DNA from: Campylobacterales bacterium
Lineage (GTDB): Bacteria > Campylobacterota > Campylobacteria > Campylobacterales > Nitratiruptoraceae
Assembly: GCA_027068245.1 (NCBI GenBank)
Contig: JAMOUF010000237.1
Coordinates: forward strand, 1 to 6,787
DNA: 6,787 bases
Reading direction: 5' to 3'
A program made the translations under genes and the position numbers. This document shows, one piece after another, positions 1 to 5,796 of this stretch (positions are counted from its first letter, which is position 1; every line of letters begins with the position of its first letter). The notes under the pieces are model-generated. The model did not search any database, was not told the DNA's origin, and saw only the letters and a list, made by a program, of their open reading frames with translations.

Positions 1-321
1 AAGGCCGCTTGCGACGCTGAATATATGATGAATGGCACCGTTGTCCTCATAAATATCCGCCCTTCCCTCCAGCTCCTCAAGCTCTATATTGGAGTAGCGG
101 CTAATCTCTTTAAGAGACTTTCGGCTGGCGGCGAATGCGTCTTTGGCGCTGATGATGAACTCAACCCTGTTGCATGTGGAAAGAAGTATAACCTCGTTGA
201 TACTATCATCGCACAGCAGCTCACGGGCCACCCGCTCTTTGAGCTCTCCGTCCAGCGCCAGCTTCTCCCTGGTGACTATATCGGTATTTTTGTATGAAAA
301 ACTGACAACCAGATACTGCAT
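1..321 (-). CDS. hemA: Glutamyl-tRNA reductase HemA, N-terminal part (3' end cut by window edge)
   Basis: HemA uses NADPH to reduce glutamyl-tRNA(Glu) to glutamate-1-semialdehyde, the first committed step of C5-pathway tetrapyrrole (heme, siroheme) synthesis in the cytoplasm. Translating the minus strand from ATG at 321 gives 107 open codons running off the left edge. The protein begins MQYLVVSFSYKNTDIVTREK, a typical HemA N-terminus. It carries the catalytic motif S-T-C-N-R, with the nucleophilic cysteine at residue 50, the usual position. The fragment ends in HHIFSVASGL, the start of the conserved segment that normally continues into the substrate-binding region. Only the N-terminal catalytic domain is visible; the NADPH-binding and dimerisation domains lie outside. 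The ATG overlaps the TGA of the upstream prenyl synthase by one base (TGATG), and an AGGAG lies 6 bases before the ATG. Translation is therefore probably coupled. Identity is confident; regulation cannot be seen. Confidence 0.95.
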   Translation of the reverse strand, partial: MQYLVVSFSYKNTDIVTREKLALDGELKERVARELLCDDSINEVILLSTCNRVEFIISAKDAFAASRKSLKEISRYSNIELEELEGRADIYEDNGAIHHIFSVASGL

Positions 322-1211
322 CAGTATCTCCTGTCAATCAAAGCGGATAATATCGCTCTTAGTTTCTCATCCTTTTTATCCAAAACCTCAAGCCCCTCGT
401 AGGCCGTCTTGGCGGCGAAATCCTTGGAACGTTCAAGTGCCCCGCTCTTTTGGAACATCTCCAAAAGCCACTCTTTATCGCTGTTAGTCAAATTGCGTCC
501 GTGCAGTTTTTCAACTCTTTTTTTGCCCTCATCGTCCAAACTCTCATACAGATATATGTATGGCAGCGTCGTCTTGCCCTCTTTGAAGTCGTGTAAGGCA
601 GGTTTCCCAAGGCTTTTTTCATCGGCCGTTATATCGAGTATGTCGTCCACTATCTGAAAGGCCACACCAAGTTTTTTCCCGTAATACCCATACCTCTTTT
701 CATCCTTGCCGGCCAGAACCGCGGCGCTTTTTGCGGATGCCTCTATCAGTGAGGCGGTCTTTTTATATATCATATCGAGGTATGCGTCCCTGTCCGGATT
801 GAAACTCTTACCAAGCTCCACGTCCAAAAGCTCTCCAAGGCTCAGTTTCGTCACGGCCTGTGAGACTATACGGGGAATGGGTGATGGAAGAGATGTCAAT
901 TCAAAAAAGGCTTTTGAATAGAGTATATCGCCAAACATTATGGCGTTTTTGTTTCCATAAACGGCGTTTATCGAATCAACGCCCCTTCTGGTGTTGGCCT
1001 CGTCGATAACGTCGTCGTGCAGAAGGCTGGCAGCGTGTATCATCTCCACCACGGCAGCCAAAAAGACGGCCTCTTTCGTAGGGGAGATTTGAAGTATGAG
1101 CTTGCTTCTTAGCATCTTGCCCTGGGGCAGGGCCGCAAAAAGTTCTTTCGATTTGGAATCCTCCAAATCATCGATGAATCTGTTCAATAAAACTTTCACA
1201 TCTTCAAGCAT
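321..1211 (-). CDS. ispB: Long-chain polyprenyl diphosphate synthase (IspB-like)
   Basis: This trans-type prenyltransferase extends an allylic diphosphate with isopentenyl diphosphate units to make the side chain of respiratory quinone. In this phylum that is usually menaquinone with a six-unit chain, so the product may be hexaprenyl diphosphate (inference). The protein is 296 aa, about the length of Campylobacter and Helicobacter IspB. Visible motifs are GKMLR at 31-35, the first aspartate-rich motif DDVID at 66-70 followed by RR at 75-76, GKTTLP at 212-217, and the second aspartate-rich motif DDILD at 189-193. The residues five and four before the first motif are small (A61, S62), where short-chain farnesyl synthases carry bulky aromatic residues; this favours a long-chain product. 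The ATG abuts the TAG of the DUF2018 gene with no gap, and only a weak purine-rich stretch precedes it, so translation may be coupled. Exact chain length cannot be read from the sequence. Confidence 0.92.
   Translation of the reverse strand: MLEDVKVLLNRFIDDLEDSKSKELFAALPQGKMLRSKLILQISPTKEAVFLAAVVEMIHAASLLHDDVIDEANTRRGVDSINAVYGNKNAIMFGDILYSKAFFELTSLPSPIPRIVSQAVTKLSLGELLDVELGKSFNPDRDAYLDMIYKKTASLIEASAKSAAVLAGKDEKRYGYYGKKLGVAFQIVDDILDITADEKSLGKPALHDFKEGKTTLPYIYLYESLDDEGKKRVEKLHGRNLTNSDKEWLLEMFQKSGALERSKDFAAKTAYEGLEVLDKKDEKLRAILSALIDRRY
328..332 (-). promoter_or_regulatory. Ribosome binding site of hemA inside the end of ispB
   Basis: AGGAG on the minus strand, 6 bases before the hemA ATG at 321. 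It lies within the last codons of the prenyl synthase gene. Together with the TGATG stop/start overlap, this fixes the hemA start and suggests that ribosomes finishing ispB can re-initiate on hemA. Confidence 0.7.
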
Positions 1212-1490
1212 CTACTCACTTTGACTTAGAATTTTTCCCATATACTCAATATAGAGAGAGTTTATTTTCTGCTCCAGCTGCTCTTTTTTGCTCTCGTCAT
1301 GAAGTATCCTGTTTACCTCTTCCTCCACATCAAGCCCACATTTTTCTTCTATTATGAGCTCCATGGCGGCCATCCACTCCACCATCTTCTCAAGCTCGCC
1401 CTCCACCACGTTTCTGTTGGCGTTAAAGACTATATCTATAAACCTGCTTTTTGGCGTTCCACCCAAAACGTCATCGTCTTCAAAATACAT
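1212..1490 (-). CDS. DUF2018 family protein (HP0242-type, Campylobacterota-specific)
   Basis: A 92-residue, acidic, mainly helical cytoplasmic protein of unknown function. The segment from L9 to E37 (LGGTPKSRFIDIVFNANRN followed by an ELEKMVEW stretch) lines up with the corresponding part of H. pylori HP0242 as I remember it (GNPLDKWNDIIFHASKK followed by ELERLLE), and the total length matches. HP0242 is known to form an intertwined all-helical homodimer with a knotted backbone topology. No catalytic motif, signal peptide or membrane segment is visible. It starts at ATG 1490 behind a strong Shine-Dalgarno AAGGAGGG, 28 bases after the transporter gene, and its TAG directly abuts the ATG of ispB. 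The same order of DUF2018, ispB and hemA, with small differences, occurs in Helicobacter and Campylobacter, so the link with quinone and heme genes is old. Family assignment is confident; function is unknown. Confidence 0.88.
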   Translation of the reverse strand: MYFEDDDVLGGTPKSRFIDIVFNANRNVVEGELEKMVEWMAAMELIIEEKCGLDVEEEVNRILHDESKKEQLEQKINSLYIEYMGKILSQSE

Positions 1491-1493
1491 AAG

Positions 1494-1501
1494 CCCTCCT
1501 T
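1494..1501 (-). promoter_or_regulatory. Strong ribosome binding site of the DUF2018 gene
   Basis: AAGGAGGG on the minus strand ends 3 bases before the ATG at 1490; its AGGAG core lies 5 bases from the start. It is the strongest Shine-Dalgarno match in the window and suggests independent, efficient initiation of this small gene rather than coupling to the transporter upstream. Confidence 0.75.
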
Positions 1502-1512
1502 TTAAGAATAAA

Positions 1513-1521
1513 AGTATATCA
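1513..1521 (-). promoter_or_regulatory. Possible extended -10 promoter before the DUF2018 gene
   Basis: The minus strand reads TGATATACT, a match to the extended -10 form TGnTATAAT at 8 of 9 positions. The TG comes from the TGA stop codon of the transporter gene. An A/T-rich stretch lies upstream and no good -35 box is seen; promoters of this phylum often lack one. Transcription from here would start about 15 bases before the ATG, just upstream of the Shine-Dalgarno. It could give DUF2018, ispB and hemA expression independent of the upstream genes. Such matches arise easily by chance in A/T-rich DNA. Confidence 0.3.
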
Positions 1522-4500
1522 TTTTAACTTTATATTTGCATATAAAAGCGGGATGATTATCAGATTTATCACCGTGGCAAAGGCGATGCCGTATCCCAGG
1601 CTCACAGCCATAGGCTGTAAAATCAGGCTTTGGCCGCTGGAGAAAAATATAAGCGTGGAAAGCCCCAAAATGGTGGTGATGGACGTAAGCAGAATCGGTC
1701 TTACCCTGAGCCTGGCGCGCCTTATAAGCTCCTCGATATTGGTGGAGTTTTTGATAAAATCGAGCATAATAAGCCCATCGTTCACTACCACTCCGGCAAG
1801 TCCCACGATTCCAAGCATTCCGGGCATAGTAAGATTGAGCCCCATTATCTTGTTACCTATCAAAACCCCAAGGATGGAGAGTGGAATCACGCTTAGGACT
1901 ATCAACGAGTAAATAACCGAGTTGAACATCCAAACGAGTGCGGCAAAAATCAGAAACAGGGCTATGATGAAGGCCCTGGTTATCTCTCTTAAAAGTTTTT
2001 TGTTCTCCTTCTCCTCCCCTTTTATCCGGATTTTTACGCCAAGTTTTTCCACCTCTTTCAACACATCTTTTATCTTTTCGTAAAACTCTTTGGATGTAAG
2101 AATTTTTTTATCCAAAGAGGCGTAAACGGTTCTGATCTTCTCGCCGTTTTCTTTGATGATGTCGTAAAAGTGTTTTATGATTTCAAAGGAGGCAATCTCT
2201 TTCAAAAGCACCTTTTGGCCGCTGCCGGGAACATCTATAAGCAGGTTTTTGAAGTGGCTTACGCTGTCTTTGTTCATATCTTTGAACCGGATATAGATAA
2301 GCTTATTCTCTTTAAACATCTTGGAAAATTCTGCCTCAAGATAGAGAGGCTTTAGATACGAGGCCAGATACTCCTCGTTTATACCCAGTTCGTCCGCATA
2401 CCGGTTCAGCACGATTTTCAGCTCCTTCTCGCCCTCTTTGGCGTCGTCGGTGATGTTGTAAACACCTTTTATCTTTCTCATTCTCTCTTCCAATATCCGG
2501 ATAGCTTTCAGTACGCTTTTGGAATCTTCATAAACCAAAGATATCTCGATGTCGCTTTTTACTATACCGGCCTGGGGTACGATGACGCTCAGCTCCTCAT
2601 AGGGTGGCTTCTTAAAATTTTCTACAAGCTCCTTTATATCTTTTGCCACCTCTTTTGCACTCCGTTCCCTAATCATATCGGAGCTGTCATACTCCAACGA
2701 TAGATATGGTGTAATATATCTGTCTACGAAGGTTTTTGGTTTTAATTCATGAAGGTTTATAAAGATATGAAACAGGTTTTCTCCCATCTCCGCATTGTTT
2801 TTTGCGTCAAGCTTCATTCCTACGATTGTGGTTACCGATTTGACTTCATCTTTTTTGATATTTTTTAATATGGACTTTTCCAGCGAGCCTACGACCTTTT
2901 CCGTCTCCTCGATGGAGTAGTTAACGTTTATGCGGCCGGCTATATATATCTGGGTGGTATCAAATGATGGAAAGAGCTGAAATTTCGCACCCTTCAACAT
3001 AAAAAACGTAAGCAAAGAGATAAAAAGAACGATAAATGCCAAGGAGAATCTCTTATGCTTCAAAAGAAGTTTCAAACTCTTTGTATAAAATGCGTATATA
3101 CTGCTCCACACCCTGCTCTCTTTTCTCTTTTTCCCTACCCTCAACAGCTCTTTTGCGTGCAAAGGCAGAAAATAGAAAGCCTCGAACAGCGAGCTTAAGA
3201 GCAAAATAGAGATAATGACCGGTAAAATCTTTATAAACGAGCCCATCTCTCCGCTAATGATTAGAAGGGGCAAAAAGGCGAAAACCGTGGTTGCAGTTGC
3301 CGTCAGCACCGGGGCGAACATCTCGCTGGCCCCGTTTATGACGGCCTCCTCTATATCCTCCCCCTCCTCCAGATGCCTGTAAATATTCTCCGCCACCACT
3401 ATAGCCTCGTCCACCAGCATACCAAGGGCTATGAGCGCACCAAAAAGCGAGAGCATATTGAGGCTGTATCCAAGAAACTCCAGTGATATAAGCCCTATCA
3501 TAAAACTTACCGGAATCCCCATACCAACCACCAGGGCAATCCTTATATCAACCGTCAGAAGCAGCGCTATAAAAACCAGTATAAGCCCGAAAAAAAGGTT
3601 GCTGGTGACGGTATTGAGCCTGTTTCGTATCCATACCGAGGTATCCGTATAGACCTTGAACTCGAAATCCGGATAGTAAAGAGCGTATCTATCCAAAAGC
3701 TCCTTTATCTCTCTTACCAGCTCGATGGCGTTGCCCTCTTTCGTTTTGGTGACGTTTATGGAGAGGTTTTTGAGTCCGTTGAAATGTGAGATGGTAGCAG
3801 GTCTTGAGAGGGTAAACTCCACATCCGCCACATCCGCCACCCTCACTCTTTTTTCGCCGACTTTGATAAGGGTTTCCTCTATCTCTTTTTTAAGTTTCCT
3901 TCCGTTTTGGGTGGTTAAAAAGAGATGGTTGCCCTTTTGTCTGATGGAGCCTATGGGAAAGATGGTTGAAAGCCCTTTCAAAGCGTTGACAACACTTAAA
4001 AAATCCAGCTCCAAAGCCTCTATCGCATCCTTTTTCAGCTTTACCTCGAGCTCTTCCTCCCTGTAGCCCCGAATATCGATGGAGCTTAAATCCTTGATGT
4101 TGGAAAGGTCACTTTTTAGCCTGTCGGCCACTTCAAGCATCTTTTTGAAATCCTGTGGCGAGGCGATGGCTATAAGCACCAGAGGAAAACTCTTTTTCAA
4201 GACCGTTGCTGTAGGCTCGTCCATATCACTTGGCATATCTTTTCTGATAAGTGCGATTTTATCCTTTACGTCGTTTAAGACCAGAAGTTCGTCGGCACCC
4301 TCTTTAATATCCGAGACTATGGTGAACCTGCCGTTTTTTATGATGGACTCTATATCGTCCAGGTCTTTGACGTTTTTAAGCTCGTCTTCGAGGTTTTGCA
4401 CAACCATCTGGTCCAGGGTTTTCGCACTGGCACCCACATAGGCGCCTCTTATGAGGATTTTATTTAGATCTATCGGAGGGAAAATCTCTTTTGGAACGTT

Positions 4501-4596
4501 TTGATACGCAAAATATGAGAGTATAAGTATAAGAATCAAAAGGGTGTGGTTAAGCGCGCTCTTTTCGATAGCGAATTTCAGAAATTTTTTTATCAT
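1519..4596 (-). CDS. RND superfamily efflux transporter (AcrB-like inner-membrane permease)
   Basis: A full-length 1025-residue proton-driven RND transporter of the inner membrane. The layout is that of AcrB: one membrane helix near 14-33, a periplasmic domain about 35-328, helices 2-6 about 333-480, helix 7 about 515-534, a second periplasmic domain about 536-868, and helices 8-12 about 870-1020. Relay residues differ from AcrB. Helix 4 has D396-E397 (AcrB D407-D408); helix 10 has N939-D940 where AcrB has K940-N941. In helix 11 R964 and T971 match AcrB R971 and T978. The segment around 205-232, which in AcrB forms the long docking hairpin, is short. ATG at 4596 follows the ftsL-like stop by 8 bases, with AGGA overlapping that stop. 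No periplasmic adaptor or outer-membrane channel gene is present in the window, so partners would be encoded elsewhere. Substrate is unknown: drugs, metals and lipids are all possible. Family call is firm. Confidence 0.93.
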   Translation of the reverse strand: MIKKFLKFAIEKSALNHTLLILILILSYFAYQNVPKEIFPPIDLNKILIRGAYVGASAKTLDQMVVQNLEDELKNVKDLDDIESIIKNGRFTIVSDIKEGADELLVLNDVKDKIALIRKDMPSDMDEPTATVLKKSFPLVLIAIASPQDFKKMLEVADRLKSDLSNIKDLSSIDIRGYREEELEVKLKKDAIEALELDFLSVVNALKGLSTIFPIGSIRQKGNHLFLTTQNGRKLKKEIEETLIKVGEKRVRVADVADVEFTLSRPATISHFNGLKNLSINVTKTKEGNAIELVREIKELLDRYALYYPDFEFKVYTDTSVWIRNRLNTVTSNLFFGLILVFIALLLTVDIRIALVVGMGIPVSFMIGLISLEFLGYSLNMLSLFGALIALGMLVDEAIVVAENIYRHLEEGEDIEEAVINGASEMFAPVLTATATTVFAFLPLLIISGEMGSFIKILPVIISILLLSSLFEAFYFLPLHAKELLRVGKKRKESRVWSSIYAFYTKSLKLLLKHKRFSLAFIVLFISLLTFFMLKGAKFQLFPSFDTTQIYIAGRINVNYSIEETEKVVGSLEKSILKNIKKDEVKSVTTIVGMKLDAKNNAEMGENLFHIFINLHELKPKTFVDRYITPYLSLEYDSSDMIRERSAKEVAKDIKELVENFKKPPYEELSVIVPQAGIVKSDIEISLVYEDSKSVLKAIRILEERMRKIKGVYNITDDAKEGEKELKIVLNRYADELGINEEYLASYLKPLYLEAEFSKMFKENKLIYIRFKDMNKDSVSHFKNLLIDVPGSGQKVLLKEIASFEIIKHFYDIIKENGEKIRTVYASLDKKILTSKEFYEKIKDVLKEVEKLGVKIRIKGEEKENKKLLREITRAFIIALFLIFAALVWMFNSVIYSLIVLSVIPLSILGVLIGNKIMGLNLTMPGMLGIVGLAGVVVNDGLIMLDFIKNSTNIEELIRRARLRVRPILLTSITTILGLSTLIFFSSGQSLILQPMAVSLGYGIAFATVINLIIIPLLYANIKLK

Positions 4597-4602
4597 AAAA
4601 AG

Positions 4603-4606
4603 TCCT
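4603..4606 (-). promoter_or_regulatory. Ribosome binding site of the RND gene, overlapping the upstream stop codon
   Basis: AGGA on the minus strand, 6 bases before the ATG at 4596. Its first two bases are the last two of the TAG stop codon of the ftsL-like gene, so termination and initiation happen at nearly the same point. Confidence 0.55.
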
Positions 4607-4886
4607 AAAACATCGTATCTAAAATCTGATATTTGAATTTTTGCTGCTCGAGCTTCTGTTTCAGCAGCCTGTTCTCCTCTTTCAAAATCTCATAATGATC
4701 CAAAAGTTTGTTTACCGTGATGCTTTTGTAATATATCTGGTTGGCTATATAAATCTTTGGAAAAAGCAGGGATAAAATCAGAAAAAAGATAAAAAAAACC
4801 ATAAAAATATCGTATACGGAGATCTCTCCCTTCCTGCTCTCATACTCCGCATATGAGTCTAAAAGCTCCTCTTTCTCTTTTTTCAT
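4605..4886 (-). CDS. ftsL: FtsL-like cell division protein (small bitopic membrane protein)
   Basis: A 93-residue protein starting at ATG 4886, one base after the rsmH stop, with AAGGAG 4 bases upstream. The reading frame stays open further upstream to 5018, but that stretch lies inside rsmH and is rejected. It has a charged cytoplasmic tail (1-23), one hydrophobic helix (about 25-43, rich in Phe, Leu and Ile) and a periplasmic segment with a coiled-coil pattern: L61, Y65, L68, N72, L75, L79, Q82, Y86 and L89 follow heptad spacing. This matches FtsL, which with FtsB and FtsQ controls septal peptidoglycan synthesis. Sequence similarity to known FtsL is too weak to call by eye. The assignment rests on size, topology and position directly after rsmH, where ftsL lies in the dcw cluster. 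The usual next gene, ftsI, is absent here. An FtsB/DivIC-type septum protein is the main alternative. Confidence 0.7.
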   Translation of the reverse strand: MKKEKEELLDSYAEYESRKGEISVYDIFMVFFIFFLILSLLFPKIYIANQIYYKSITVNKLLDHYEILKEENRLLKQKLEQQKFKYQILDTMF

Positions 4887-4887
4887 A

Positions 4888-5796
4888 TCACTCCTTAAAT
4901 TCAAATACCCTAAGCTTTGCGCTTCTGCTTCTTGGGTTTTTCTCAATCTCCTCTTTCGAGGCCGTAACGGGTTTTTTGGTAACGATTTTACCAAGTTCAT
5001 TCTCGCCTCCACACTCACATCTCATAGCCTCAGGGGGACATATGCATCTTTGAGTCCATTTTTTGAAGTAGTTTTTCACTATCCTGTCTTCAAGGGAGTG
5101 AAACGTTATAATGGCGATTTTGGCTCCTGCTGGCTTATGTTTTTCCAGGGATTTTAAAAGTTTTTCCAGCTGTGAGAGCTCCTGGTTCACCTCTATCCGG
5201 ATAGCCTGGAAAATTGTGGTTGCCGGATGGATTCCCTTTTTTGAGCCTCTGACGCTTTTTATAAACTCGGCAAGCTCTTTGGCCGAGTTAAAGGGCCTGT
5301 TTTTTACTATAAGATCCGCCATTTTCCTAAAATCTCTTATCTCTGCGTAATCTTTAAATATTCTTTCAAGATCCTCTTTTGAATAGCTATTTACCACATC
5401 GTATGCTCTAAGGGGGTTGTCCTGGCTCATTCGCATATCCAAAGTCTCGCTTTCAAAACTAAAACCCCGCTCCTTTTTATCCAGCTGCAGGCTTGATACC
5501 CCAATATCTGCAAGCACCCCTTTTACATCTCCATTTTTGAGAATACTCTCTATAACATCGCCAAAATTTCCTTTGACTATCTCCACGCGGCTTTTAAATG
5601 GCATAAGCCTCTTGGTGGAAAACTCCACCGCTTCTCGATCCTGGTCTATTCCGGTTATCTTTATATCCGGATAACGCTTCAAAAGAGCCTCACTGTGGCC
5701 GCCATAACCCAAAGTCGCGTCCACAACCCTGCCTTTTACGCCCTCGAAGGCTTCTAAAACCTGATCCAACAACACCGGTATATGGGGAGTATCCAA
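4888..5796 (-). CDS. rsmH: 16S rRNA (cytosine-1402-N4)-methyltransferase RsmH (MraW)
   Basis: RsmH uses S-adenosylmethionine to methylate N4 of C1402 in 16S rRNA, in the decoding centre of the 30S subunit. The 302-residue length is normal. The N-terminus carries the family signature HIPVLL at 5-10. The SAM site shows DATLGYGGHS at 26-35 and GIDQD at 49-53; further motifs are LADIGVSS at 95-102, ITFHSLEDRIVK at 230-241 and NPRSRSAKLRV at 287-297. A cluster C251-x-C253 and C260-x-C262 resembles that of many Gram-positive and Campylobacterota RsmH proteins and is absent from E. coli RsmH. The start codon is TTG at 5796: it directly follows the bioA TAG, has AAGGA 6 bases upstream, and gives the correct MDTPHIPVLL N-terminus. 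The stop is one base from the ftsL-like ATG. Identity is very confident. Confidence 0.97.
   Translation of the reverse strand: MDTPHIPVLLDQVLEAFEGVKGRVVDATLGYGGHSEALLKRYPDIKITGIDQDREAVEFSTKRLMPFKSRVEIVKGNFGDVIESILKNGDVKGVLADIGVSSLQLDKKERGFSFESETLDMRMSQDNPLRAYDVVNSYSKEDLERIFKDYAEIRDFRKMADLIVKNRPFNSAKELAEFIKSVRGSKKGIHPATTIFQAIRIEVNQELSQLEKLLKSLEKHKPAGAKIAIITFHSLEDRIVKNYFKKWTQRCICPPEAMRCECGGENELGKIVTKKPVTASKEEIEKNPRSRSAKLRVFEFKE

Noticed and set aside
25..297. Plus-strand open frame of 90 codons at the left edge
   Set aside because: It lies opposite hemA, whose minus-strand translation contains the S-T-C-N-R catalytic motif.
1553..1912. Plus-strand open frame of 119 codons opposite the 3' end of the RND gene
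   Set aside because: It mirrors strongly conserved membrane helices 9-12 of the transporter and shows no protein features of its own.
3725..4441. Two plus-strand open frames of 113 and 120 codons opposite the RND gene
   Set aside because: Their Ser- and Phe-rich low-complexity translations are what the antisense of a Lys/Glu/Leu-rich gene gives; no ribosome binding site or known domain is seen.
4585..4591. Run of seven T (AAAAAAA in the coding strand) in codons 2-4 of the RND gene
   Set aside because: Simple Lys-rich N-terminal coding; the frame is intact and nothing points to programmed slippage.
4791..4798. Run of eight A (eight T in the coding strand) in the ftsL-like membrane segment as a slippage or phase-variation site
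   Set aside because: It encodes Phe codons in a hydrophobic helix, and phase variation in this phylum typically uses longer G/C tracts; the longest such runs seen here are about five bases.
4887..5018. Upstream extension of the ftsL-like frame to a start at 5018 (137 residues)
   Set aside because: The extra 44 residues lie entirely inside the conserved C-terminus of rsmH, while the ATG at 4886 has AAGGAG upstream and gives a normal FtsL-like layout.
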